In this document: one piece after another, positions 44,533 through 53,900 of the stretch | How the letters are laid out: each line of letters opens with the position of its first letter | Numbering within the stretch: position 1 is the stretch's first letter | From: CAYJEQ01 sp964371155 | GTDB taxonomy: Bacteria; Bacillota; Clostridia; Oscillospirales; Ruminococcaceae | Direction of reading: 5' to 3' | Assembly (NCBI GenBank): GCA_964371155.1 | Contig: CAYJLI010000001.1 | Coordinates: 62,001 to 126,000, forward strand | DNA: 64,000 nt | Made by a program: the position numbers and the translations under genes | The notes under the pieces: model-generated | What the model saw: the letters and a program-made list of their open reading frames with translations, nothing else | Databases searched by the model: none | Told to the model about the DNA's origin: nothing

Positions 44533-45767
44533 TGACTCAAGCTATATTGATTTATTTTATTTGTTTTTTCAGCTATCATTTTATAATGCATTCATATTCT
44601 GCATCGATACTAAAATACAATTCCAATTGGCTTTACCCTGCGACTATAACCGCACTTATTAACGCTTCATTTTGGACTTATTACACTTTGTACTTGAGTT
44701 TAAGGTTTGAACCTCTCGCACTTTCTATTTATGCTTTAATTCTTTTCTTTGAATTTAAAATAGTATACAGAGCTGATAATGCTAAAGCGGTTTTCGCCGC
44801 ATTTTCATTTACGGTTAATATTTTTTCAAAGAGATTTGCGGCAATAGGAATATTAGCACTTATACAAGATGATATTATGATGAATATCGCCGCCGACGCA
44901 CAGAGTAGGCTAATAATATCCGCAGCTTCTTTTGCAGTTTCGGTGAGTACTATTTTTGTTGCAAAAAAACTTTTGCCAAGCCAATACATGGATATGATAC
45001 TTGCGGACAGAAAAAACCTCTCCTTTGCAAGTAATGTTACAACAGCGATATTCATGTTACTTGTATTACTCTCTATGACAATGGGAGCTCCTACCACACA
45101 AAACAACATAAAATACATATTTATTTTAGTTGGTGGCTCGGCTATTATGGGTTATGGGATAGTAATGTTTTACGCTTACATATTTTCACAGCTTCAAATA
45201 TATGTGACTAAGTATGAAAATTTATCGAACACTCTCTCCAACGAAAAATTAGCAATTAAATCCCTTGAAGACGAATACACCACCGACCCTCTCACAGGTC
45301 TTAGAACCAGAGATGTAGCAATAAATCAAATTAATAAATACCTTGATGATAAGGCAACATTCTACATCATATTCATAGACATGGATGGTCTTAAATTAGT
45401 AAATGATAAATATGGTCACTCCGAGGGGGATTTTTATATAAAATCTGTTGCAGAAAGCCTTTTATCGTATTTTTCAGACGATATTATTTCCCGTTACGGC
45501 GGAGATGAATTTTTGATAGTTGGTGAGTATCCTGATGAATATCTCCCCGCTATGAAAACCATGGGTTGTTATCAAAACATAATAGATCTTTCAAATAAGT
45601 ATGACTTAAGCTATCAAACCTCCGCAAGCTATGGATGGGTAAAGGTTGACCATTTAAATAAACTTTCGGCCAATGAGCTGATAAAAATTGCGGACAGCCG
45701 TATGTATGAAGTAAAGAAGACAAGGAAAAATGCACGGCATATCACCAGTAGTATCAAAAAAGGTTAA
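44532..45767 (+). CDS. Membrane diguanylate cyclase paralogue, GGDEF without I-site
   Basis: 411 residues, the same six-helix plus GGDEF layout as the preceding gene and evidently its paralogue. The signature is RYGGDEFLIV; the position of the inhibitory RxxD reads FSDD, so product inhibition is probably absent. ATG 44532 shares one base with the previous stop and has GAGGTG upstream, so the two are translationally coupled. They may form a heteromer or respond to different inputs. Confidence 0.9.
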   Translation: MTQAILIYFICFFSYHFIMHSYSASILKYNSNWLYPATITALINASFWTYYTLYLSLRFEPLALSIYALILFFEFKIVYRADNAKAVFAAFSFTVNIFSKRFAAIGILALIQDDIMMNIAADAQSRLIISAASFAVSVSTIFVAKKLLPSQYMDMILADRKNLSFASNVTTAIFMLLVLLSMTMGAPTTQNNIKYIFILVGGSAIMGYGIVMFYAYIFSQLQIYVTKYENLSNTLSNEKLAIKSLEDEYTTDPLTGLRTRDVAINQINKYLDDKATFYIIFIDMDGLKLVNDKYGHSEGDFYIKSVAESLLSYFSDDIISRYGGDEFLIVGEYPDEYLPAMKTMGCYQNIIDLSNKYDLSYQTSASYGWVKVDHLNKLSANELIKIADSRMYEVKKTRKNARHITSSIKKG

Positions 45768-45775
45768 TTTTGTTG

Positions 45776-45804
45776 TTGAATTGTTTTTAAATATGTGATA
45801 AGAT
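45776..45804 (+). promoter_or_regulatory. lexA promoter
   Basis: TTGAAT (45776-45781), a 17-nt spacer and TAAGAT (45799-45804) with TGA upstream of the -10 (extended -10). I found no GAAC-N4-GTTC SOS box around it. Confidence 0.6.
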
Positions 45805-45875
45805 TAATAATTGTAATGCAAATATAAATTCGCACATCTTTAATTATAAAGCCTCTGAAGGGAGTTTTAATATTT

Positions 45876-46469
45876 ATGCGCAAACCAAAAGAAGAGCTCG
45901 AGCATCAAATACTTGAGTATATAACCAAAAGAGTGAGCGTGGGAATTCCACCTACAGTAAGAGAAATGTGTGATGACTTAGGGATTAAATCCACTTCAAC
46001 AGCACATAAATACATGAAAATACTTGAAAGCAAGGGTCATATCAAAACTTCTACAAACTTAAACAGAAGTATACGCCTTGCCAAAATCCAAAATGTGGTG
46101 CATGTGCCTTTAGTGGGACAAGTTGCCGCTGGCACTCCCATACTCGCAGTGGAAAACATCACAGATTACATCCCTTTTCATGCTACCCATGGCATGAATG
46201 AAGATTTATTTGCGCTTAAAGTTCGTGGTGACAGTATGATAAATGCTGCCATACTCGAGGATGATATTATCATATGCAATAAAACCTCCTATGCAAATAA
46301 TGGTGAGATTGTAGTGGCTATGGTTGAAGATGAAGCTACTGTGAAGAGGTTTTTTAAAGAAAATGGGCATTATCGCCTACAACCTGAAAACGATAGTTTA
46401 GAACCGATTATTTTAGATGAAGTGTCCATTTTGGGCAAGGTTATTTCGGTTGTTAGAATATATCAATAA
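45876..46469 (+). CDS. lexA: LexA repressor
   Basis: 197 residues. N-terminal winged HTH (IPPTVREMCDDLGIKSTSTAHKYMKILESKGHI), a self-cleavage site AG in QVAAGTPIL, catalytic Ser in RGDSMINA and Lys in DEATVKRFF. It represses SOS genes until RecA-stimulated autocleavage. The usual clostridial box is not visible in its own upstream region, so autoregulation may be absent or use a diverged site. Confidence 0.95.
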   Translation: MRKPKEELEHQILEYITKRVSVGIPPTVREMCDDLGIKSTSTAHKYMKILESKGHIKTSTNLNRSIRLAKIQNVVHVPLVGQVAAGTPILAVENITDYIPFHATHGMNEDLFALKVRGDSMINAAILEDDIIICNKTSYANNGEIVVAMVEDEATVKRFFKENGHYRLQPENDSLEPIILDEVSILGKVISVVRIYQ

Positions 46470-46482
46470 AACAATAATATTT

Positions 46483-46529
46483 GACGGTGCGCCGCCTCGG
46501 AGATTAATCTTCGCAAAAGCGGTCCCGTC
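46483..46529 (+). other. Branched hairpin before typA
   Basis: Nested complementary segments: GACGG with CCGTC, GCCGC with GCGGT, and an inner CGGAGATT/AATCTTCG hairpin. No U-run follows. It lies between lexA and typA and could be a leader structure or a weak lexA terminator. Function unknown. Confidence 0.4.
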
Positions 46530-46562
46530 TTTGCTATGTGCAAGAAGAAAAGGAGAAAAATT

Positions 46563-48380
46563 TTGATTAGAGAAGATTTGAGGAACATTGCAATTATCGC
46601 CCATGTTGACCATGGGAAAACCACACTTGTGGATGAAATGCTTAAGCAAGGTGGCGCATTTAGGGAAAACCAAGTTGTAGAAGACAGAGTTATGGACTCG
46701 GGTGACTTAGAAAGAGAAAGAGGCATTACCATACTCGCAAAAAACACCTCTGCTTACTACAATGGTATTAAGATTAACATTGTAGACACCCCAGGACATG
46801 CCGATTTCGGTGGCGAAGTTGAGCGTGTGCTTAAAATGGTTAATGGTGTTGTACTTTTGGTGGATGCATTTGAAGGCCCCATGCCGCAGACAAGATTTGT
46901 ACTACAAAAAGCTCTTGAGCTCGGCCATAAAATCGTAGTGGTTATCAATAAGGTGGACAGGCCCGACGCTCGTCCATATGAAATAGTTGATGAAGTGCTC
47001 GAATTGCTTATTGACCTTGAAGCAAGTGACGAACAGCTCGACAGCCCAATAATTTTCTGTTCTGGCCGTCAGGGTACATCCGGTGTATCTCCTGAAAAGC
47101 TTGATAAAGACTTAACCGTGCTATTTGAAAAGATAGTGGAGCATGTGGATGCCCCTGTGGGAAATGATGAAGAATCTCTTCAAGTACTTGTTTCCTCTAT
47201 TGACTACAATGAATATGTGGGTAGAATTGCAATAGGTAGAATTGAGCGTGGAAATGCTAAACCAAACCAAGATGTACAGGTATGTGAGTATCATGGTGCA
47301 CATCAGCCATACAGAGGCAAAATAGTAAATCTCTATCAGATAGAGGGCTTAAAGCGTGTAGCTTGCGAAACTGCTTCAGTGGGAGATATTATATGCTTCT
47401 CAGGAATTGAGAAAATCACAATAGGTGACACTGTATGCGCCAGTCAAACTCCCGAGCCACTCCCCTTTGTGCAGATTTCTGCTCCAACTGTGGAAATGAC
47501 CTTCTCGGTAAACGACAGCCCATTTGCCGGCAAGGATGGCAAATTCGTAACAAGCCGCCATTTGAGGGACAGGCTTTACAGAGAGCTTTTAAAGGATGTT
47601 TCTCTAAGAGTTGAGGACACCGACTCCGCCGAGAGCTTCAAGGTATCTGGTAGGGGTGAAATGCATCTCTCCATCCTTATCGAAACCATGCGTCGTGAGG
47701 GATATGAATTCCAAGTATCCACACCAAGGGTATTATATAAAGAAATCGATGGTGAAAGGCATGAGCCTATTGAGCACCTTGTAGTCGATGTGCCAGAAGA
47801 GCATATGGGCAGCATCATGGAGGCAATGGGTGAGCGCAAAGGTGAGCTAACACATATGGCACCACAGGGAAGCCGTATGAGAATAGAGTTTTTAATTCCT
47901 GCAAGAGGATTATTCGGATATAAGAGTGCATTTTTAACTGCAACAAAGGGCGAGGGCATAATGAGCTCAGTATTCCATGGCTATCAGCCATTTAAAGGTG
48001 ATATCGCTGGGCGTCATGTGGGCTCACTGATAGCATTTGAGGCAGGAGATGCGGTAACTTATGGCCTGTACAACGCACAGGATAGAGGCGTGCTCTTTAT
48101 CGGTGCAGGCACCCCCGTTTATGAGGGAATGATTGTTGGAATGTCTCCTAAGGGTGATGATTTAGCGGTAAATGTGTGTAAAAAGAAACAGGTTACAAAC
48201 ATGCGTGCATCGGGCTCGGATGAAGCACTTCGCCTTGTTCCACACAAAAAGCTAAGCATGGAAGAAGCACTTGAATTCTTAGCGGATGATGAGCTTTTAG
48301 AGGTAACGCCTAAGAATATCAGACTAAGGAAAAAGATACTTTCAAATCAGTTAAGAGCAAAGTCTTCATCAAAGAAATAA
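46563..48380 (+). CDS. typA: Translational GTPase TypA/BipA
   Basis: 605 residues. Ribosome-associated GTPase used under stress and in subunit assembly. G1 AHVDHGKTTL, effector loop RERGITILAKN, G3 DTPGHADFGGEV, G4 NKVDRPDA, then domain II, EF-G-like domains III and V and the BipA-specific C-terminal domain ending KKILSNQLRAKSSSKK. TTG 46563 is 7 nt after AGGAG and gives the usual start (M-REDLRNIAIIAHVDHG); the ATG at 46536 would add nine atypical basic residues. Confidence 0.95.
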   Translation: MIREDLRNIAIIAHVDHGKTTLVDEMLKQGGAFRENQVVEDRVMDSGDLERERGITILAKNTSAYYNGIKINIVDTPGHADFGGEVERVLKMVNGVVLLVDAFEGPMPQTRFVLQKALELGHKIVVVINKVDRPDARPYEIVDEVLELLIDLEASDEQLDSPIIFCSGRQGTSGVSPEKLDKDLTVLFEKIVEHVDAPVGNDEESLQVLVSSIDYNEYVGRIAIGRIERGNAKPNQDVQVCEYHGAHQPYRGKIVNLYQIEGLKRVACETASVGDIICFSGIEKITIGDTVCASQTPEPLPFVQISAPTVEMTFSVNDSPFAGKDGKFVTSRHLRDRLYRELLKDVSLRVEDTDSAESFKVSGRGEMHLSILIETMRREGYEFQVSTPRVLYKEIDGERHEPIEHLVVDVPEEHMGSIMEAMGERKGELTHMAPQGSRMRIEFLIPARGLFGYKSAFLTATKGEGIMSSVFHGYQPFKGDIAGRHVGSLIAFEAGDAVTYGLYNAQDRGVLFIGAGTPVYEGMIVGMSPKGDDLAVNVCKKKQVTNMRASGSDEALRLVPHKKLSMEEALEFLADDELLEVTPKNIRLRKKILSNQLRAKSSSKK

Positions 48381-48396
48381 TTAATACACTTAAATT

Positions 48397-48440
48397 TAAG
48401 GAGTACTTTTCGCCGCCGGCGAAAAGTACTCCTTAGTTTT
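48397..48440 (+). terminator. typA terminator
   Basis: Perfect 18-bp stem (48397-48414 with 48418-48435) followed by AGTTTTTT. The minus side also has A/T-rich flanks and may serve the convergent spoIID-like gene. Confidence 0.9.
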
Positions 48441-48453
48441 TTAGATATAGACT

Positions 48454-49611
48454 TTACTCCCTCATGGTTATAACAGCATCCGTGTAATAATGCATTAGTA
48501 TTTCTTCATAATTATAGCCCTGCCTTGCCATATAATCCGCCCCATATTGGCTGAGCCCCACTCCGTGCCCATAGCCCTTTACGGTGAAGATTATATTACC
48601 TCCCGATGCTCGCACCTCAAATGCAGAAGAGCGAAGGTCAAGTGCTTCTCGTATGTCAAGCCCTGAGAGCATCACACCCCCCACATTTGCAAGCACAACA
48701 TATCCACCTTCGGAGGTTTCCACCGGCAGTATCCACTGATTGGCATCATCGCCAAAAACCACTTCCGGCCAGAGTGCTTGCATTTTTTCTTTCAGCTCGC
48801 TTTCGGTCATAGCCACTTCTGTTTCAAAATTTGGTGAGAGTAAATCCCCCTCGCTTTCTACTGGGAGAAGATAATCAGCACTTCCCACCCATACATTTGC
48901 CGCATCCTCAGTAATTCCCGCAGAAGCGGCGTGATATGCCGCCACTATCGGCTGTGAATTGTATGTGAGCACCTCATCTTTAACACTGTACACCGCATCG
49001 CTTATTTTTCCCCAGTAAAGCTCATAGTCAGCACCAAAAAAATCCCTTGCTGTGGCTTCATCCATATAGCCTTTACGGTTTACTGGGTCTGCGGAAAAAT
49101 CTGCACCTTGCAGTGAGGGGTCGGGCTTTAATATATTATTATATCTCAGCCTAATTGCATATGTGCGTGCCGCTACTGCCTGAGCTTTTAGTGCTTCACT
49201 GTGAAAGGAAGCAGGCATCTCTGCCGCTACCGCTCCCATTACATACTCTTCTATATCCACTCTATCTACCGCACCCGTACTTAAATTTAGTATTTCGAAA
49301 TAATCCGTATCGTACATCGGCGCAAGTGTTTCGCTCGCTTCTTCCTCCACTTCTATTTCAGGGGCTGGCTTAGCGTCTTCAACCTCCTCCAACTGCTCTT
49401 CCTCATTTACGGCATCCTCCACCTCTACATACTCTTGCTCCGCCTCTTCCACTTCTGGGATTGGCACAGCCCATGGCGGTGATAGCACCTGTGAATTTTC
49501 CTCCACCGAGGCATCAGTAGATATATAACTGCCTTTAAACTCTACAATGCCAAGAGGTATTATTACAACTACAAGGGCAAAAACCGAAATAATAAGTATT
49601 GGCAATCTCAT
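48454..49611 (-). CDS. spoIID: SpoIID/LytB-family protein (stage II sporulation protein D-like)
   Basis: 385 residues from ATG 49611, which lies 8 nt after GGAG. Membrane anchor at about 4-24, a long Glu-rich linker (about 55-120), then a SpoIID domain: DIEEYVMGAVAAEMPASFHSEALKAQAVAARTYA (Glu in AAEMP is the expected catalytic residue), AAYHAASAGITEDAANVWVGS and GYGHGVGLSQYGADYMARQG. SpoIID cuts glycan strands during engulfment in spore formers. No other spo genes flank it, so a vegetative wall role is possible. It resembles the SpoIID part of the fusion protein at 3552. Confidence 0.9.
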   Translation of the reverse strand: MRLPILIISVFALVVVIIPLGIVEFKGSYISTDASVEENSQVLSPPWAVPIPEVEEAEQEYVEVEDAVNEEEQLEEVEDAKPAPEIEVEEEASETLAPMYDTDYFEILNLSTGAVDRVDIEEYVMGAVAAEMPASFHSEALKAQAVAARTYAIRLRYNNILKPDPSLQGADFSADPVNRKGYMDEATARDFFGADYELYWGKISDAVYSVKDEVLTYNSQPIVAAYHAASAGITEDAANVWVGSADYLLPVESEGDLLSPNFETEVAMTESELKEKMQALWPEVVFGDDANQWILPVETSEGGYVVLANVGGVMLSGLDIREALDLRSSAFEVRASGGNIIFTVKGYGHGVGLSQYGADYMARQGYNYEEILMHYYTDAVITMRE

Positions 49612-49669
49612 TTTACTCACTCCATCCGAAATCTTTTTTAAAAAGTATATAATATTTTTAAAAAAGTAC

Positions 49670-49699
49670 TTGTCGTAACGCATATATTGACTGTATAAT
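49670..49699 (+). promoter_or_regulatory. Promoter for D,D-carboxypeptidase gene
   Basis: TTGTCG (49670-49675), an 18-nt spacer and TATAAT (49694-49699). Confidence 0.6.
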
Positions 49700-49780
49700 A
49701 TTAAATGGATGATTATTATTTTTTAAGTGACATAATATGATTTATATAGACATATATTGTAATATGAAGGATTTGGTGTT

Positions 49781-51202
49781 TTGATAAAAAGAATTATATA
49801 TATACTCCTTGCAGTCGCTGTGCTGTTTTCTTCTGGGCTTGTATCGTCAGCTTCGGATAAGCCTGTTATGCTCTCCGATACTGCAATACTAATGGATGCT
49901 GACACAGGACAGATACTCTATGAAAAAAACATGCACAAGGTAAAAGAGCCTGCGAGTATAACTAAGATACCCACGGTTTACCTCTCAGTGGTACATGCTT
50001 CACCCGAAGATTTATACACAGTCGTGAGAGAAGATACCCAGCTAATAGCCCGTGCCACTCATATAAGCTTGCTTGTGGGTGAAGTGGTTAGTATGGAAAA
50101 CCTACAATATGCCGCAATGCTTATGTCGGCAAATGATGCCTGTAACGCTATTGCAAATGCGGTAAGTGGCAGCTATTCAGAGTTTGCCGCACTGATGAAC
50201 GAATTTGCTGAGTCCTCAGGTGCTTTGAATACGAATTTCTTAAATGCACATGGACTTCCAGAAGATGGCCATGTCACCACTGCATATGACATGGCTATGA
50301 TGACTAAAGCCGCAATAGGCAATAGCGATTTTGTTGAGATATTTTCCACTGTCACCTATACAATGCCCGAAACAAATCTGCAACCCGAGAGATATTTTGC
50401 AAATGGGGATGACTCAATGAAGCAAAACGACCCATACTACTACTCAGATGTATTGGGTGGTAAACTTGGATGGACGGAAGAAGCAAGGCATACAAAGGTA
50501 ACAGTAGCCACAAGGGGTGGGCGCACACTCATCGCTGTGGTTATGGACGAAGCAAACGCAAGTTCAAAATATATAGACACCGCCGCACTTTTTGATTACG
50601 GTTTTTCAAGTTTTTCTGAAAACATATTCACTGCTTCTATTTTTGAGCCCGTTAGCTTAGAAGTAAAGGATGGGGTGAATGTGGTAGGTACAGCGGAGGC
50701 GTATTTAACGCAGGGGGCTACATTTTTGCTCCACAATACAAACTCAATGGGCGATGTAACATACAGCCACAACCTGCCGGATTATATACCCTTTGAAGTG
50801 GTGGAGGATACCGATTACTCGGTAACAATCTCTCTCCCCTCAAGTGGTGGCATGTACCCTGCCACAATTACATTGCCGCTAAAGGTGGAATTCACTCCAA
50901 CGATAGTCACAGTGGTTTCACTTCCCTTTAAAGAGCAGGCAGCGTGGGTTGCTACTGAGCTTTTAAAGGTGAGTAGCACAAGTCTTGCGATAATGTGCGC
51001 TGTTTTCTTTGCCTTTACAGTATTGATGCTACTTAGAAAATATTTCATCCTACTAAACCGATTTATCATGAGAAAAAGGCATCAGGCAAGGCAGAGGGCG
51101 AGAGTGAAGGCGGAGGCACAGCGTCGGCGAGATGTGGCAAGAAAAGCAAAACTACAAAAAGAGGCAATCCTTAAAAATGCAAATAGAAAAAAACGCCAAT
51201 AA
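49781..51202 (+). CDS. D-alanyl-D-alanine carboxypeptidase (PBP5/DacA family)
   Basis: 473 residues. Signal peptide (about 1-25), a serine peptidase S11 domain with SxxK in PASITKIPTVY and SxN in MSANDACNAIA; the third motif reads KLG (GGKLGWTEEARH) instead of KTG. A beta-rich PBP5 C-terminal domain follows, then a membrane helix (about 390-412) and a long basic tail (RKRHQARQRARVK ... KKRQ). It trims the terminal D-Ala of wall stem peptides. Start TTG 49781 follows AAGG by 10 nt. The Leu in the third motif is unusual. Confidence 0.9.
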   Translation: MIKRIIYILLAVAVLFSSGLVSSASDKPVMLSDTAILMDADTGQILYEKNMHKVKEPASITKIPTVYLSVVHASPEDLYTVVREDTQLIARATHISLLVGEVVSMENLQYAAMLMSANDACNAIANAVSGSYSEFAALMNEFAESSGALNTNFLNAHGLPEDGHVTTAYDMAMMTKAAIGNSDFVEIFSTVTYTMPETNLQPERYFANGDDSMKQNDPYYYSDVLGGKLGWTEEARHTKVTVATRGGRTLIAVVMDEANASSKYIDTAALFDYGFSSFSENIFTASIFEPVSLEVKDGVNVVGTAEAYLTQGATFLLHNTNSMGDVTYSHNLPDYIPFEVVEDTDYSVTISLPSSGGMYPATITLPLKVEFTPTIVTVVSLPFKEQAAWVATELLKVSSTSLAIMCAVFFAFTVLMLLRKYFILLNRFIMRKRHQARQRARVKAEAQRRRDVARKAKLQKEAILKNANRKKRQ

Positions 51203-51347
51203 TTTAGCCTTTTTAAAACTTTACACACATTACAAATTATCTTAGACTCTATTCACAGCACAGTTTTCCACCTATTCACCACTATTACTACATCACGCTA
51301 TGATTACTATTTTATTATGATGCCAAACGGCGAAATGGAGCATTTTT

Positions 51348-52232
51348 ATGAGCAAAAAATTATTGTTTATAGTAAATCCGGTTTCGGGTAAGTCGCATAT
51401 AAAAAATGATTTACTCGAAGTGGTTAATATATTTGTAAAAAGCGGGTATAGTGTTTCCCTTTATATCACACAGACAACGGGCGATGCTAAAATGCACTTA
51501 CTGCAAAATATTGATGGTTATGATTTGATTGTGTGCAGTGGAGGGGATGGCACGCTCAATGAAGTGGTGTCCGCCATTATAAAGGCTGACAGCTCTGTGA
51601 AGATTGGATATATCCCCACCGGCACCACCAACGACTTTGCGTTGAGCATGGGAATAAGCAGGCATATCCCCACCGCCGCTAAGGTGGTTGTGAGTGGTGA
51701 GCCATTTTCTTGCGACATAGGTTATTTTAACGGAACAAATTTTCTCTATGTGGCAGCATTTGGGCTTTTTACGAATGTGTCCTACACTACTTCGCAAAAT
51801 GTAAAGAACACCCTTGGTCAGCTCGCCTATTTTTTAGAGGGCGTAAAGGCACTTTCTGAGATAAAAAGCTATTATTTAGATATTGAGTACAATGGTGTGA
51901 AAATCAGTGGCGATTTTATGTTTGGCATGATTACAAATAGCAACAGCATTGGTGGCTTTAAAAATATCTCCGCCGAAAAAATAAGCTTAAACGATGGGCT
52001 TTTCGAGGTGATAATGATAAAGAAACCGAATAGTTTTGCAGAGTTTAGAAAACTAATAATCGAGCTCCTCTCTTTCGAGGGCAACTCTAAATACATTCAT
52101 CGATTTTTAACTGACAGCTTAAATATATCCTGCAAAGAAAATTTCGCTTGGACACTTGACGGGGAGTTTGGCGGAAACTATGATAATGTTACTATTAAAA
52201 ATTTAAAAGAAGCTGTTACATTTATTGTTTAA
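51348..52232 (+). CDS. Diacylglycerol/lipid kinase family protein (YegS/BmrU type)
   Basis: 294 residues. DAGK catalytic domain with NPVSGK near the start, the GGDGTLNEVV nucleotide motif and GYIPTGTTNDFA, then a C-terminal beta domain with SIGGFKNISAEKISLNDGLFEVI. It phosphorylates diacylglycerol or a related lipid at the inner membrane face, recycling lipid for phospholipid or teichoic acid synthesis. GGAG precedes the ATG. The substrate is not fixed by sequence. It ends just before element copy 2. Confidence 0.92.
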   Translation: MSKKLLFIVNPVSGKSHIKNDLLEVVNIFVKSGYSVSLYITQTTGDAKMHLLQNIDGYDLIVCSGGDGTLNEVVSAIIKADSSVKIGYIPTGTTNDFALSMGISRHIPTAAKVVVSGEPFSCDIGYFNGTNFLYVAAFGLFTNVSYTTSQNVKNTLGQLAYFLEGVKALSEIKSYYLDIEYNGVKISGDFMFGMITNSNSIGGFKNISAEKISLNDGLFEVIMIKKPNSFAEFRKLIIELLSFEGNSKYIHRFLTDSLNISCKENFAWTLDGEFGGNYDNVTIKNLKEAVTFIV

Positions 52233-52263
52233 TAATTTTTATAAGGCTTACTTAATATAAATT

Positions 52264-52522
52264 AGGGAGTATATCTCCGCCGATGGCGGAGGTATACTCC
52301 CTCAGACTGAAGCCAAAAGCGAAACCACAAAAAAACTTATGATTTTTTTTGCTTACTGTGTCACCTAAAACTTTCAAATTACGCTCATATACCCTCGTAT
52401 TACTCGCTTATTTAAAAGTTTAGTTCCTTGTATTTCATCTTTTCTCTTTAGTCTCACAGATTGCAGACTATCTCTGCAATCTCAGGGAGTATATCTCCGC
52501 CGATGGCGGAGATATACTCCCT
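52264..52522. repeat. Hairpin-bracketed dispersed element, copy 2
   Basis: The left hairpin (52264-52302) and right hairpin (52484-52522) are direct copies of a 39-nt palindrome (GGGAGTATATCTCCGCC-GAT-GGCGGAG...) with a single difference. The core at 52303-52483 is homologous to the core at 39363-39541 in the same orientation: AGACTGAAG start, A/T-rich hairpin, CTTACTGTGTC, CTCATATACC.TCGTATTACTCGCTTATTT, then an AGATTGCAGA/TCTGCAATCT hairpin. It lies between convergent genes, so each bracketing hairpin is positioned as the 3' hairpin of one neighbour. No U-tracts follow. Confidence 0.87.
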
Positions 52523-52543
52523 GAATTAATGTGTTGCTTTTTT

Positions 52544-52774
52544 CTATATTATCTCAAAATATCCCATACAGAGAGCTACAATGAGCAGTGCGAAAGTCCA
52601 CACCTCGAGCCATTGCTTATTTCTTATGGACATTATTATGTTAACACTTCCCACAATAACGGTAGCGCCAACAGCCATAAGCCATGTAAAGAGTCCCTGT
52701 ACGAAAATGAATTCCAAAGCGGTCAGTGTTCCTACAACTAAAAAGGTGATTTGTAATGCGTTATTTTTTTTCAT
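52544..52774 (-). CDS. Small membrane protein, three predicted helices
   Basis: 76 residues, three hydrophobic stretches (about 7-30, 32-49 and 57-75). Not a family I recognise. GGGAG precedes the ATG. It starts 18 nt after the end of the fkbM-like gene, so it is probably the last gene of plsY-gpsA-fkbM. Function unknown. Confidence 0.7.
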   Translation of the reverse strand: MKKNNALQITFLVVGTLTALEFIFVQGLFTWLMAVGATVIVGSVNIIMSIRNKQWLEVWTFALLIVALCMGYFEII

Positions 52775-52792
52775 TTTATTTCTCCCTTTCGT

Positions 52793-53863
52793 TTAAAAAT
52801 CCTCTGCGATACAGTAATAGATATTTTCCCATGCAGGTATATAGTGGTTATGCCTTAAATAAATTTTATAGCTCGGGTTTAATTCGTCTATGAGTTTTGG
52901 TAGGGTAAATAAGTCCTCGTTTCGGTGATATGTGGCAACACCAAGTGCGGGGCTATATCTTTTGATAATATTTTTGCATCCTAAAATGGTGTGATACTCA
53001 GCACCCTCCACATCCATTTTTATATAGTTTAAGGTTTTATCATAGAGCAGATTGTCCACGCTATTTACCGCCACTTTTATCTTTCCAGCTTCTGAAAAAG
53101 CTGAATTTCTTCCTGATTTTTTGCTAAATGAGAGTTCTGCTTCTTCGCTGTATGAGCCTATATTGTATAAAAAGCAGTTTTTGAGATGTTCGGTATTTTT
53201 ACTGAGTTTTAAAAAATTCTTTGCATCGGGCTCAAATGCATGTATTTCCCCCGCAGTCGGGCAGAGTGATAGAAGCTCGTTTATCGTGTCCCCGTCATAT
53301 GCGCCTAAATCGAGATATGCCATGCCATTTGCAAGCGGCAAAAGCTCTGTGTAATCCTGCGTCCTTGTGCTGGAAATCGGTGCGAGGTAATCTATTTTGC
53401 CACTAATTTTAAAATTTATTATACCACTTAGCACATTCCTTGATTTTTCGTCTGCCAGCCTATCCCACAGCCATAAGAAATCGCTTTGGTGTGAGATGAG
53501 ATAATCAAATGTGAAAAGCCCCTCCCCTATTACAGGGACATCGGGAGCATATAGCTCATGCTTTTTTGAAAGGTCGTATATTTTCTTTAAAAGCGTGCTC
53601 TCAAATGCGGCAAATGCGAGTAAAATTATAAAATCCTCATAAAGCTCTTCTATTTCGGAGAGAGTTTTTACTTTATATCCTAAAAAACTATGCCCTCGTA
53701 CATATTCATCGCTTGCAAAAATTTCTGATATTTCTATGCCATAACTTTTGCAGACTTCCATTATTTTAATTGCGCCGTCGCCCATACCATATATGACTAT
53801 CGGCTTTTTACTTTCTTTTAAATGGCTCCATAAATCATGGCTTTCATTTAGAAAAGGTAACAT
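52793..53863 (-). CDS. FkbM-family methyltransferase with N-terminal Rossmann-like domain
   Basis: 356 residues. Residues about 15-110 (KKPIVIYGMGDGAIKIMEVCKSYG) look like a nucleotide-binding Rossmann half. The C-terminal domain is an FkbM methyltransferase with the SAM motif LDLGAYDGDT, AFEPDAKNF, and IKMDVEGAEYHTILG. It probably O-methylates a sugar or polyketide-like surface molecule. ATG 53863 follows CGGAG by 7 nt; the ATG at 53908 is poorly spaced. It lies 37 nt after gpsA, an unusual place for this family. Confidence 0.88.
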   Translation of the reverse strand: MLPFLNESHDLWSHLKESKKPIVIYGMGDGAIKIMEVCKSYGIEISEIFASDEYVRGHSFLGYKVKTLSEIEELYEDFIILLAFAAFESTLLKKIYDLSKKHELYAPDVPVIGEGLFTFDYLISHQSDFLWLWDRLADEKSRNVLSGIINFKISGKIDYLAPISSTRTQDYTELLPLANGMAYLDLGAYDGDTINELLSLCPTAGEIHAFEPDAKNFLKLSKNTEHLKNCFLYNIGSYSEEAELSFSKKSGRNSAFSEAGKIKVAVNSVDNLLYDKTLNYIKMDVEGAEYHTILGCKNIIKRYSPALGVATYHRNEDLFTLPKLIDELNPSYKIYLRHNHYIPAWENIYYCIAEDF

Positions 53864-53900
53864 ATTAGTGCTCCGTTCTTCGCTGTGCCGACACACAATA

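Noticed and set aside
45768..45875. SOS box in front of lexA
   Set aside because: No GAAC-N4-GTTC or close variant is visible by eye.
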